Positions 17,356 through 25,207 of a DNA stretch of 64,000 nt are shown here, one piece after another. Every line of letters starts with the position of its first letter. Within the stretch, counting starts at the first letter, position 1. The DNA lies in the NCBI RefSeq assembly GCF_000282375.1, contig NZ_AKJK01000061.1:35399-99398 (forward strand), read 5' to 3'. Position numbers and translations under genes: made by a program. The notes under the pieces are model-generated. The model saw only the letters and a list, made by a program, of their open reading frames with translations. It did not search any database and had not been told where the DNA came from. The stretch is from Pseudomonas sp. GM50 (GTDB lineage Bacteria; Pseudomonadota; Gammaproteobacteria; Pseudomonadales; Pseudomonadaceae).

Positions 17356-17618
17356 AAAAAACTCGCGACGGCCCAACTCAGCGCGTTGAGGTCAGCCAGG
17401 TCCAACTGGTTGACCGACGACGGCGGGATGCCGGCGCACACGGCGATGTATTTGGCCGCGACGTCCATGTCGAGGCTGACTTCTTCGCTCTTGTCGATCT
17501 TGTACGGCAGCGCCTTGATCGCCCGCACTTCCTGCACCGTCGGACGGCGCAGGTTGAGTTCGGTCAAGGGCTCGCCGTGGGCTTCGATCGCAACTTGAAG
17601 CTTCACGGCGTTGCTCAT
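17322..17618 (-). CDS. Tailocin 2 tail-assembly chaperone (Mu gp41-like, phage tail protein E)
   Basis: 98 residues of the Phage_TAC_7/gp41-like family: LNLRRPTVQEVRAIKALPY, then MDVAAKYIAVCAGIPPSSVNQLDL.DLNALSWAV. It keeps the tape measure soluble before tube polymerisation. Start overlaps the tube-gene stop (ATGA). In its last 30 bases the ribosome can slip by -1 to add the 54-residue extension. Confidence 0.9.
   Translation of the reverse strand: MSNAVKLQVAIEAHGEPLTELNLRRPTVQEVRAIKALPYKIDKSEEVSLDMDVAAKYIAVCAGIPPSSVNQLDLADLNALSWAVASFFMSAASAPSPT
17355..17361 (-). promoter_or_regulatory. Programmed -1 frameshift heptamer T TTT TTC
   Basis: Minus-strand AGT TTT TTC in the chaperone frame reads as NNX XXY YYZ with X=T, Y=T, Z=C. 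A GTCGG/CCGAC hairpin with an 8-base loop lies 11 bases 3' and could act as stimulator. After slippage the frame reads CAT GAG TGC and stays open to the tape-measure start. Confidence 0.85.
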
Positions 17619-17962
17619 TGCCAGGTCCCCTTGATGCCTTCGAATTTCAGTTCGATGGTGGCGTCATCGCCTTTGGATACCGGTTCTTCCACCAGGTAGG
17701 CGCCGGCCAGTACGTAGACTTTGCCGTTGCTGAATTCACAGGTGACGGTCATGTCAGTGCCAGCGATCAGTTGCTTGAGCGGGAAGTCCGCGGTGTGCAG
17801 CGCCGTCACTTTGAACGACTGAGCGATGTCGGTTTCCTTGTAGAAGCCCGGCACGACGGTTTCCCGTTTAACGGCCATCAAGGGCGCTTCGCAGCCGCCG
17901 TTGATAGTCAGTTGAGCGCCGTCCACTTTGACGTAGCAGGTGCCCGCAATCAGTTGACCCAT
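17615..17962 (-). CDS. Tailocin 2 tail tube protein (Mu gpM-like)
   Basis: 115 residues of the phage tail-tube family, forming the inner tube that is driven through the target envelope. MGQLIAGTCYVKVDGAQLTI and the FKVTALHTADFPLKQLIAGTDMTVTCEF segments are typical. ATG at 17962 chosen because the protein then begins at the family start; the upstream frame runs into a terminator. It follows the sheath gene after that terminator. Confidence 0.92.
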   Translation of the reverse strand: MGQLIAGTCYVKVDGAQLTINGGCEAPLMAVKRETVVPGFYKETDIAQSFKVTALHTADFPLKQLIAGTDMTVTCEFSNGKVYVLAGAYLVEEPVSKGDDATIELKFEGIKGTWQ

Positions 17963-17980
17963 GGTGTTTCTCCCTTCAAA

Positions 17981-18004
17981 TAAAAAGCCCACGCGCGGTG
18001 GGCT
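17981..18004 (-). terminator. Intra-operon terminator between sheath and tube of tailocin 2
   Basis: Minus-strand stem AGCCCAC/GTGGGCT with loop CGCGC followed by TTTTATTTG. Located after the sheath stop and before the tube start, so it may trim the ratio of the downstream genes or protect the sheath mRNA 3' end. Confidence 0.75.
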
Positions 18005-18029
18005 GAAATCACACAGTCAAAGGCAGCGA

Positions 18030-19526
18030 TCAGGCTGCGTCGTCGTACTGCAGACGGAACTGGTTGAGCAGCGCGAACACGCGCAGGCCGTTGATGTAAT
18101 CCGGCGGGAACAGCACGTTGACCCGGCTCGGGTCCTGAACATCGCGCTCGACGATCAGATGCTCGGCGAACAGCTCGGCGTTTTCTACGTGGCCTTCCAG
18201 TTCGAGCTTGGCGTACTGGGCGATCAGCTCACCGCGAATGGTGCTCGGGGTCACGATCGGCTGGCCGGCGCCGAAACGGGTGCCGTCAGAGGCCAGTTTG
18301 TGACGACCGTATTTGCTGGTGATCACGCTTTGCAGACGACGCACGATGAACGCCGACTGGTGCATGGTTTCGCTGTCCAGGTAGGAATTGTCTGCCTGGC
18401 CGTAGGCGTTCTTCTGATAGGTGGTGATCGAACGCTGGATGCGCACGTAGCCGCCTTCGTAGTACGCGGTAGCGATGCCGTAGTTGAGCAGCGACTGACG
18501 CTCGGTCAGGGTGAAACGCTCGCTGGCCGGTGCCGGGTCGAGACCGGGCAGGCTGCCGCTTTGAGTCGGACGGCTGGCGTCGGCAGAGATGAATACCGAA
18601 GTGCGCGCAGCCAATGCGGCGGCCTGCACCCAGAACGGTTGCGGTACGCCCGGTTCCAGCGCCTGAATGGTCATGTGCTGATCGTTACGCGCTTGACCGG
18701 CCGCCACCAGAGTACCGATGGTGCCGCGCTTGGCGCTGTAGACGTGACCGAACAATTGCTTGGCCCAGGACCAACGACCGGTGCTGTCATCCATGACGGC
18801 TTGCCAGGTGTTGAGGGTCGACAGATCCGACCACGGCATGCAGATGAACTCGAACGGTTCATCGCCCAGCGCCGCCACGGCGGCCACTTGATCCGGCACA
18901 CCGGCACCGCCGGTCATGGCAGTGATGGCCGAGGTCAGGCCTGCCGGGGTTTCTTCGCCGTTGCTCTTGCCCAGGCGATTGAATTGCAGGCTGATGTCAT
19001 TGCCGCTGTCGCCAGTCCATTTGGCGCTCAGGGTGACCACACCGTCGACTGCTGCAGCGCTGACTGGCAGATCGGCGGAGGCATTGATTTTCAGTGCCAG
19101 GGCCGTGGCCGCTTGCACCGCAGTGGCACCATTGACGATGGCCGCCTGAACGCGAACGCCGCCGACGTAAAGGTTGAGCACACCGCTCTGGGTCGCCGCA
19201 CCGGTCAGGGTCAGCACGCCTTTGGCAATGCTGCCTTCAGTGTTGTGCAGCGGCAGGCACCAGATCTCGCCGATCGGGTCGGTCTTGCGCCAGGTTTCAT
19301 ACATCGAGGCGAGCATCGAGCCTTGGCCGCCAATGCTTTTGGCCAGCGCCACGCTGGACACCAACACCAGTTTGCCAACATCAGCCGGCGCGATGTTGTC
19401 GTTGACCTGAGCGACGATCAGGCGGCGCATGGCCGACGACGCGCTATTGGCGGCCGAGTTGTCCATTTCGGCGTAGAACAGCGGAACACGAATGTCCGTG
19501 GGGATGTTGCTGAATCCGATCGCCAT
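18030..19526 (-). CDS. Tailocin 2 contractile sheath protein (Mu gpL-like)
   Basis: 498 residues of the Mu-like tail-sheath subtilisin-like family. It polymerises around the tube and contracts to drive it. Start MAIGFSNIPTDIRVPLFYAE is the conserved family N terminus; GGAG lies just upstream. The C-terminal part (QRSITTYQKNAYGQADNSYL, then GHVENAELF) is the conserved polymerisation region. Much longer than the tailocin 1 sheath (388), consistent with an independent phage ancestor. Confidence 0.95.
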   Translation of the reverse strand: MAIGFSNIPTDIRVPLFYAEMDNSAANSASSAMRRLIVAQVNDNIAPADVGKLVLVSSVALAKSIGGQGSMLASMYETWRKTDPIGEIWCLPLHNTEGSIAKGVLTLTGAATQSGVLNLYVGGVRVQAAIVNGATAVQAATALALKINASADLPVSAAAVDGVVTLSAKWTGDSGNDISLQFNRLGKSNGEETPAGLTSAITAMTGGAGVPDQVAAVAALGDEPFEFICMPWSDLSTLNTWQAVMDDSTGRWSWAKQLFGHVYSAKRGTIGTLVAAGQARNDQHMTIQALEPGVPQPFWVQAAALAARTSVFISADASRPTQSGSLPGLDPAPASERFTLTERQSLLNYGIATAYYEGGYVRIQRSITTYQKNAYGQADNSYLDSETMHQSAFIVRRLQSVITSKYGRHKLASDGTRFGAGQPIVTPSTIRGELIAQYAKLELEGHVENAELFAEHLIVERDVQDPSRVNVLFPPDYINGLRVFALLNQFRLQYDDAA

Positions 19527-19708
19527 TATTTGGCTCCCTGTGGTTTCGCCGCTTTCACGGCTTTGGTAGTGATATCGCCATCGGCCAGACGTCGACGCCA
19601 CCAGGCGTTGTCCGGCACTTCACGGCCCTCGAGGGGCAACAGATCGCCCGCTTCCGGGTCCGGCACAACACGGCCCGGGGCCGGCAGCACGGTGATGCGT
19701 TTGCTCAT
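19526..19708 (-). CDS. DUF2635 protein of tailocin 2
   Basis: 60 residues matching the DUF2635 pattern: ITVLPAPGRVVPDPE, LLPLEGREVP, WWRRRLADGDI. It is always found just before the sheath gene in Mu-like tail clusters; function unknown. Its TAA overlaps the sheath ATG, and its start overlaps the stop of the terminator gene. Confidence 0.88.
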   Translation of the reverse strand: MSKRITVLPAPGRVVPDPEAGDLLPLEGREVPDNAWWRRRLADGDITTKAVKAAKPQGAK

Positions 19709-20289
19709 GGGGTTACGTCTCCAGAGAAAGTCAGTTCCAGGCGCCCGTCGGGGCCTGGGCGTTGCAGATTGGGGTCCGCCGGATCGATCGCATCGACCCG
19801 CACGGTGACCCCGGTAAAGGACGACAAACCGTCCAGTTCACGCTCGTGCCAGCTCTCCGCCGGTTGACCCGGCAGATTGCGGCCGAGCTGGAATTCAGCA
19901 AAAAAGCGCAGGCGATACAGCACGCGACTGCTGTTGATCGAAACCAGTTCGCCGCCGTCGTACTCGATGGCTTCGTAGTCGCTGCCGGGTTTGAAACCCA
20001 CCAGTGCGCGCCACAGCTCGGCGCGCAAGTTGTGCAATTGATCCAGCGCTGCCGCGGCGTCCGTGGTGTCGAGCACCAGGGTCACTTCGAAGCGGTCGCG
20101 GATGGGTTGCAGCATCAGGTTTTGCGCGAGGCTCTTGCTCGCCACATCGGCAATCGGCACCACATAGGCGCAGGGTGTTTGCAGCGGGGTGTTGGCTTGC
20201 AGCGTGGCGAGATCGATGCCGGCGGCCACGCGATTGGCCAGGGTCGGGCATTGCTCACGCAGCTGCGTGAGGATCGGAGTGATCTTCAT
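19705..20289 (-). CDS. Tailocin 2 tail terminator (Mu gp37-like)
   Basis: 194 residues, first gene of tailocin 2 in transcription order. The layout ITPILTQLREQCPTLANRV, CAYVVPIADVAS, and a beta-rich core with RDRFEVTLVLDTTD fits the Gp37/tail-terminator group, which caps the head-distal end of sheath and tube. In a tailocin that end is where a capsid would have attached. Preceded by two REPINs that mark the junction with tailocin 1. Confidence 0.8.
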   Translation of the reverse strand: MKITPILTQLREQCPTLANRVAAGIDLATLQANTPLQTPCAYVVPIADVASKSLAQNLMLQPIRDRFEVTLVLDTTDAAAALDQLHNLRAELWRALVGFKPGSDYEAIEYDGGELVSINSSRVLYRLRFFAEFQLGRNLPGQPAESWHERELDGLSSFTGVTVRVDAIDPADPNLQRPGPDGRLELTFSGDVTP

Positions 20290-20329
20290 GAGGGCGCTCC
20301 AGTTGTATGGAAGGTGCAGTCAGAAACCT

Positions 20330-20417
20330 GTGGGAGCGAGCCTGCTCGCGATGGCGGTGGGTCAGGCAACATCGATGTTGAATGTGCTGCCGTCTTCGCG
20401 AGCAGGCTCGCTCCCAC
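20330..20417. repeat. REPIN at the tailocin 1/tailocin 2 junction
   Basis: Complete pair: GTGGGAGCGAGCCTGCTCGC at 20330-20349 and its inverted copy ending GCTCCCAC at 20417. The spacer carries GTCAGGCAACATCGATGTTG, close to the spacer in the next copy. Confidence 0.9.
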
Positions 20418-20460
20418 AGGGGATCTCGGGTGTATGCAAGGGGTGTGCGGACACACTGGT

Positions 20461-20537
20461 CTGCTCGCGAAAGCGGTGGGTCAGTCAACATTGATGTTGG
20501 ATGTGCTGCAGCCTTCGCGAGCAAGCCCGCTCCCACA
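20461..20537. repeat. Second, partly eroded REPIN at the junction
   Basis: The left REP has lost its GTGGGAGCG end (starts TCTGCTCGCGA) but the right arm (TTCGCGAGCAAGCCCGCTCC, then CAC) is intact. Its spacer nearly repeats the one in the first REPIN, so the two look like a tandem duplication followed by decay. Confidence 0.8.
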
Positions 20538-20548
20538 GGGAGTTGGTG

Positions 20549-21565
20549 TCAGGTCTTGGCGTCCAGGCAGGTCGCCTCGATCGTGCAGCGATAGCTTTTT
20601 TCCCGGTCGCCGGTGGCGGTGACCTTGTCGATCGACCAGCGACCGCGCATGAAATCCGGCCAGGAGGGGTCCAGCAGCACGATCCCTTCAGCGGACAATC
20701 CCGGGTTGCCAGGGCATGCGATCGTCACCTTGAGTGCTTCACGCATCATCCGGCGCACCTCACCTTCGCCGGCGGCTCGGGCATCGTCTGCGCTCTGGTA
20801 ACGCTGGCGAAGGGTCTTGAACGGCGCGATGCCGCTCTCCTCGACACGCACTTTGCCGGCCGCCGCATCCCACCAACTGGTCTTGCAACCCTGGTATTTC
20901 GCCCGGGCGGTTTCATCCAGGACGGCGGAGATAAAGGCCTGATCGCCTGGGCGATTGTTGGTCGTCACCGACAGCTTTATGGTCGGCAGGACTTTGCCCG
21001 ATAACGACTTCGCCTGCCCTCGCCGAGCCAGCACATACAGCTCGTTGACCGGTTTAGCGACGGCGTCATGCAGGTAGGCCAGTCGCGTCAGAAAACCCAT
21101 GTCGGTTTCGTTGGACTGATCGATGTGCCCGATTTTTATCAGCGACAGGTCCGGGGCCACACGAGGGGAAAAACCGTGCCTGGACGTCAACTGGCGAAAC
21201 AGCGCACCCAAGGTCGTCGGGCCATGGCTGACCGACCGGCGCTGCTTGAATCCGGTCTGATCCGCCGCACTGAACGGCGCCGCCGTGGCCACCAGCGTCA
21301 GACGCAGGGGAAACAGGGTCGGGGTGCGCCGGGTAATGACGAATTCGCCTTTATCCACCAGCCCCGACTCCAGATAACCGACCCGAAGACCGATTTTTCC
21401 GCCGAGACTCGGTAATCCTTCAAGCCCATCCAGACTGATCGTGAGCGTCAGTTGATCGGACTCGATCCCCGCCGCATCGATGTGCGTCCAACTGAGCAAC
21501 CGTTCGTTGAGCAGCGCAGCGTTCGCGCCGTAAATTTCCACCGCAGGCGTGAAACCCAGTGACAT
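20549..21565 (-). CDS. Tailocin 1 gpD-like baseplate hub
   Basis: 338 residues of the P2 gpD/late-control-D family, the hub joining tube to spike. FTPAVEIYGANA..LNERLLSW at the start and TDMGFLTRLAYLHDAVAKPVNE in the middle are typical. It is the last gene of tailocin 1; in P. aeruginosa R-pyocin clusters the endolysin follows at this point, but here tailocin 2 does. Confidence 0.93.
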   Translation of the reverse strand: MSLGFTPAVEIYGANAALLNERLLSWTHIDAAGIESDQLTLTISLDGLEGLPSLGGKIGLRVGYLESGLVDKGEFVITRRTPTLFPLRLTLVATAAPFSAADQTGFKQRRSVSHGPTTLGALFRQLTSRHGFSPRVAPDLSLIKIGHIDQSNETDMGFLTRLAYLHDAVAKPVNELYVLARRGQAKSLSGKVLPTIKLSVTTNNRPGDQAFISAVLDETARAKYQGCKTSWWDAAAGKVRVEESGIAPFKTLRQRYQSADDARAAGEGEVRRMMREALKVTIACPGNPGLSAEGIVLLDPSWPDFMRGRWSIDKVTATGDREKSYRCTIEATCLDAKT

Positions 21566-21574
21566 GCTGCCTCC

Positions 21575-21793
21575 TTAATCCCAGGCCGAAACCGGTGTGG
21601 GTGCAACGGGTTTTGAATCCACGTCCGGCAGGGCAACCCACACTCCCGCCGGCAATACCGGCCCCCATTCGGCAAGCCCCGGATTGAGACGCCAGAGCGC
21701 TTGCTCGGCGGCATCGTCACAACGCTCAAGCTCGCGGTACAGCAACAGATTCACCGAATCACCGGCAATACTTCGAACCCTACGCATTGGCAA
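21575..21793 (-). CDS. Tailocin 1 tail protein X
   Basis: 72 residues, P2 gpX family, a LysM-like fold thought to sit near the hub. SIAGDSVNLLLYRELERCDD, then LWRLNPGLAEWGPVLPAGVWVALPD, fits the LysM layout. It overlaps the gpU gene by 14 bases; an internal ATG at 21787 is an alternative start. Confidence 0.92.
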   Translation of the reverse strand: MPMRRVRSIAGDSVNLLLYRELERCDDAAEQALWRLNPGLAEWGPVLPAGVWVALPDVDSKPVAPTPVSAWD

Positions 21794-22166
21794 ACTCCGT
21801 CAATTCGATCACCCAGCCGACCACCATCGCGGTGCCGTCATCAATGACGTCACTTTGGGTTTCCGACACCTTGTTGATCTGCCACAGGCCCCAGTTGCGG
21901 CCGATACCGTCAACCAACGGCACAGGGATGCGCAGCGCCTGCAATGCACGCAACTCATCGAGCCGATCCATGGCGGTCGCGTACATCGACTTGCCCGTTA
22001 TTGTCAGCCCTTGCAGGCCTTGGCCGATCTGACTGGATTTTGGTTTGCTGGTGAGAATGTCGATGCTCTTCCAGCCGCCATCCGAGGTGCGCACCAGACT
22101 GTGGTAGGCGAAGTTTCTGGACAGGCCGAAAATGAAACTGCCCAACGCCATTTGCTGACGCATCAT
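21780..22166 (-). CDS. Tailocin 1 tail protein U
   Basis: 128 residues of the P2 gpU family. MALGSFIFGLSRNFAYHSLVR and the GKSMYATAMDRLDELRALQAL, PVPLVDGIGRNWGLWQI pattern are characteristic. Start overlaps the tape-measure stop (ATGA). Confidence 0.93.
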   Translation of the reverse strand: MMRQQMALGSFIFGLSRNFAYHSLVRTSDGGWKSIDILTSKPKSSQIGQGLQGLTITGKSMYATAMDRLDELRALQALRIPVPLVDGIGRNWGLWQINKVSETQSDVIDDGTAMVVGWVIELTEFANA

Positions 22167-24319
22167 GTACCTCCGTCGGTCAGGGCCGCGTCACTTCGCA
22201 TGGCGAGTGAGTTGGGCATGGTCATCAATCCGAATTGGCCGGTAATCTGTTGTACAACCAGGTTCGCCAACTGACTGGCGCTGGCCTGATCCTGGCCATT
22301 GATGTAGATGTTCGCGGTCATTGCATTCTGCTGACTGGTTGTTTGGGCGCTGGTCAGGTCTTTGCTGATCTGGTCTGGAGCGGCGAGCTTGTCAGCGGGT
22401 TTGGCGAGTTTTTCACCCAGCCATTCCCCTCCCCAACTACCCGCCATACCACCCAACAAGCCACCGATCACCCCACCGACTGCGGTGCCCAGAATAGGCA
22501 CCACGCTGCCGATCATGGCGCCGGCAGCAGCGCCGGCATAAGTACCGGCGAGCCCGCCACCGGCGGAGCCCAGCGCTCCGCCGACCGCTTTGTTATCACC
22601 CGCCCGCAGGCCTTTGACGACATCGTAACCAGCGCTGAGCAGCATCAGCGGCGCGACCCGTTTGGTGACTGCCGAGCCCATTCTGGCGGCACCCAGCAAG
22701 CGACTCCCGGTCGACATACGCGGCAGCTTGGGAGCGCTTTTGGGGATGGGCTTGATCGCAGCTTTTGCAGGAGCAGTGCCTTTTTGGGCCCTGCCGCCTC
22801 GGGGTTGTTTCTTGCCCTTACGGCCGCGTTCCTTGGCATCAACTGTCAGATCCCCCGCTTCGGGAATAGGTCGTGCACCTGCCAGAGCCAGAAGTTTCGT
22901 CGCGGCAGCAGTGATGGCCGAGGCCATCGCCACCTTGATTTCAGCACCACGCGCCAACGCAATGGCCCCTGCGAGTACGAGCAATCCTGCGGTAGCTTTC
23001 GGTTGTGCTTCAGCGACCCCGCTCAAGCCATCGGCCAACGCGCCGAGCGATACCATCAAGCCGTCGGTCAACGGCGCCAAAGCATTGCCGCCCGCCGCGA
23101 ACATCCGGTTTTTACTGGCATCCAACGCATTCCAGCGCCCTTGCGAGGTTTCTCCCAGCGCTTCGGCGGTTTGCGCTACCGAGCCCGTGAACTTCGGCAA
23201 CGCGCCATCTTTGGTTCTTTCGGACACCAACAAAAGAGCCTTTTGGGCATCTTCCGGCTTCTTCAGCAGTTCAAGAATCCCCGCGTTATCGCCAAACAGT
23301 GTCTTGGTCAGCGACTGCTGTTCTTGCACTGGTTTGTTCTTCAGTGCTTCAAGCACCTGGTTAATCGTTCCGAGTGGGTCCGTACGCAGGCCATCGGCGA
23401 CCATCTCGGGATTGAATTTGGCGTCCAGTTCTGTCCAGGCCTTGCGCTGCTCCGGTGAAGCCGTATCGCCCTTCGCCAACCCCGAGGTGAAACTTTTCAA
23501 AGCCACACCGGCACCGGACTTGTCCGCTCCACTGTTCAAGAACGCCGCCGCGAGAGCCGCCACCTGTTCAGGCGTCAAGCCTGAAGCGATACCAACTTCG
23601 CCACTCTGCTGCACTACAGAGCCGATATCGGCCGCTTTGACATTCAGGCCGCTGTTGCCGAGATGGTTGGTCGCATCCGCCAGGCTCAGGCTTTGTCCGC
23701 GATCCAGCTTCATCGAGGTGCGCCAGCCCATCAGCATCTCGCTGGCGGCCTTGACGTCGAGATTGAACGCCGACGCCGTCACTGCGCTATCGCGGGTGAA
23801 GTTCAGCAGTTCGTCCTGCTTTTTAGCCGGGTCGAGCCCATCCCCGATCCCCGCCTTCGCCGCCGCCAACTCGACCTGGGCCAGTTGAACCGCTGTTGCC
23901 CCGCTCGGAGCAACCTGCTTGTCCGTGGCCATTTTTTGGTTGGCCTCCGACAGTTTCTGCAACTGGACATTGTCCAGTTTCAGCACCTGGTTGAGCTCTA
24001 CCATCGCCAGCTCAGTCGCCATCGCAGACTTGAGCAAATCCGGTGGCGCACGCTGATCAACCTCAGCCTTGAGCTTTGACTTTGGCTCATTGCCTGCCGC
24101 CGGCGCCGATGCATTCGCCTTGAGCAGCGACTGCTGCGACGACAGGGCAATGTTCAGCAACGCCAAGGTTTCACGCAGCTTTACCTGCTCCGACACCAGC
24201 AGACGAATGTCGAGGCTGGCCGTGGTCAGTGCCAGGTTCAGCCCCGACGTTTCAGACGCGCTGCCGAGTTGCGGCAATTCGATGCTCGCACCGGACAGCG
24301 AATACTTACTGTCTGCCAT
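22163..24319 (-). CDS. Tailocin 1 tape-measure protein (P2 gpT-like)
   Basis: 718 residues. Helical, coiled-coil N terminus (about 45-150), an Ala-rich middle, a basic linker near 490-535, then a strongly hydrophobic Gly/Ala segment (about 575-650, including GGGLAGTYAGAAAGAMIGSV) that may insert into the target inner membrane. Like other phage tape measures it sets tail length. It begins 6 bases after the E' stop. The larger size relative to tailocin 2 predicts a longer tail. Confidence 0.93.
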   Translation of the reverse strand: MADSKYSLSGASIELPQLGSASETSGLNLALTTASLDIRLLVSEQVKLRETLALLNIALSSQQSLLKANASAPAAGNEPKSKLKAEVDQRAPPDLLKSAMATELAMVELNQVLKLDNVQLQKLSEANQKMATDKQVAPSGATAVQLAQVELAAAKAGIGDGLDPAKKQDELLNFTRDSAVTASAFNLDVKAASEMLMGWRTSMKLDRGQSLSLADATNHLGNSGLNVKAADIGSVVQQSGEVGIASGLTPEQVAALAAAFLNSGADKSGAGVALKSFTSGLAKGDTASPEQRKAWTELDAKFNPEMVADGLRTDPLGTINQVLEALKNKPVQEQQSLTKTLFGDNAGILELLKKPEDAQKALLLVSERTKDGALPKFTGSVAQTAEALGETSQGRWNALDASKNRMFAAGGNALAPLTDGLMVSLGALADGLSGVAEAQPKATAGLLVLAGAIALARGAEIKVAMASAITAAATKLLALAGARPIPEAGDLTVDAKERGRKGKKQPRGGRAQKGTAPAKAAIKPIPKSAPKLPRMSTGSRLLGAARMGSAVTKRVAPLMLLSAGYDVVKGLRAGDNKAVGGALGSAGGGLAGTYAGAAAGAMIGSVVPILGTAVGGVIGGLLGGMAGSWGGEWLGEKLAKPADKLAAPDQISKDLTSAQTTSQQNAMTANIYINGQDQASASQLANLVVQQITGQFGLMTMPNSLAMRSDAALTDGGT

Positions 24320-24325
24320 CCCGCT

Positions 24326-24487
24326 CTACTCCTGTTTCACGCCAAGGCGAGTGATCGCGATGTCGTAACGGCGCAATGCCTTGCCGGCGTCCCACTCCAG
24401 AATTTCCGCTTCACTTACTGAGTAAATGAGCGGCACTACATCGAGAATTACTTCGATGTCGCGCTCCGAAAGAAGTCCGCCGGTTTG
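24326..24487 (-). CDS. Tailocin 1 E' extension, expressed only by -1 frameshift
   Basis: 53 residues with no start codon: the frame entered by slipping -1 reads QTGGLLSERDIEVILDVVPL, then IYSVSEAEILEWDAGKALRR, then YDIAITRLGVKQE and TAG at 24328-24326. It directly follows the P2-type E gene and precedes T, the exact position of E' in P2. The segment EAEILEWDAGKAL resembles the E' consensus. The fused E-E' would have about 234 residues. Lacking an ATG it is invisible to start-based ORF calling. Confidence 0.88.
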   Translation of the reverse strand, partial: QTGGLLSERDIEVILDVVPLIYSVSEAEILEWDAGKALRRYDIAITRLGVKQE

Positions 24488-25029
24488 TTTAAAAAATCGT
24501 CAATGCGTACCTGAAGCTGTGTCCAGTCAGGCACGGTCAGCAGGTCCAGATCGGGAAGCATCAGACCGGTGCAATGGGCGGTGATGAACTCGGCGCGCTC
24601 CTTGGCCGTCTTGAGTTTTTTCATCGCCTTGGTGGCGCGCAGTACCGGCATTTCCAGGGTCAGCGAAGTCATGCTGCGTCCCGCTGCGCTGAGCGGTTGC
24701 AGCAGTTGCACTTGATCGGGGTCTACCGATTGTTCGCCCTGCGCTTGCTGTTCAAGAAAGTACGCAGCAGGGCGAGTCGACATCTCATGCACGTACTGCG
24801 CGATGCTCACGTAGTCCGGGCGTTTGAGCTGGTCGAGCTCCTTGACCGACAACCCGGTGGCCAGCCTGGCCAGTTCGAAGAACTGATCGTCCTCATCATC
24901 GCCAGCACGGGCCAGGGCCTCTTTCTGCGCGGCGTAGAACAGTGGTTTGAGCTGAATCTGCTCGATTGTCGACTGATCGTCGGCGGTGATCGGCGACAAC
25001 AAGACGTGAACAGGAGGCGTCCAGGACAT
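24448..25029 (-). CDS. Tailocin 1 tail-assembly chaperone E
   Basis: 193 residues in the P2 E position between tube and tape measure. It is longer than P2 gpE (about 90) and looks like two related helical halves: a Ser/Thr-rich DDQFFELARLATGLSVKELD..KRPDYVSIAQYV and a second KERAEFITAHCTGLMLPDLDLLTVPDWTQLQ. Both contain an L.....LD.L..PD pattern, suggesting internal duplication. ATG at 25029 with AAGGA upstream. The last codons hold the frameshift site. Confidence 0.85.
   Translation of the reverse strand: MSWTPPVHVLLSPITADDQSTIEQIQLKPLFYAAQKEALARAGDDEDDQFFELARLATGLSVKELDQLKRPDYVSIAQYVHEMSTRPAAYFLEQQAQGEQSVDPDQVQLLQPLSAAGRSMTSLTLEMPVLRATKAMKKLKTAKERAEFITAHCTGLMLPDLDLLTVPDWTQLQVRIDDFLNKPADFFRSATSK
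24487..24496 (-). promoter_or_regulatory. Double -1 frameshift site T TTT TTA / T TTA AAC
   Basis: Minus-strand codons GAT TTT TTA AAC in the E frame contain two overlapping in-register heptamers, T TTT TTA (24496-24490) and T TTA AAC (24493-24487). P2 uses T TTT TTG at this place. Either slip leads into the same E' frame. Confidence 0.85.
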
Positions 25030-25092
25030 GAAATGAATTCCTTGGTGAATCATGGAAGAGTGCTGTGCAGGGAACAGTTCGCCACAATCCTT

Positions 25093-25180
25093 GTGGGAGC
25101 GAGCCTGCTCGCGATAGCGTCGGGACAGTCAACAATGATGTTGAATGTGATTCCCTCATCGCGAGCAGGCTCGCTCCCAC
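25093..25180. repeat. REPIN between tube and E genes of tailocin 1
   Basis: Complete pair of inverted REPs (GTGGGAGCGAGCCTGCTCGC left; mirrored right arm ending CTCCCAC at 25180). Spacer shares ACAGTCAACAATGATGTTGA with the other copies. Confidence 0.9.
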
Positions 25181-25207
25181 AGGTTGTATGCCTTGCTGAC
25201 CTTGGTG

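Noticed and set aside
17961..19808. 615-codon plus-strand frame opposite the tailocin 2 sheath, and similar long frames opposite recA, pyrG, gp44 and eno
   Set aside because: Shadow frames of strongly coding genes; compositions are Arg/His/Gln-rich without family features.
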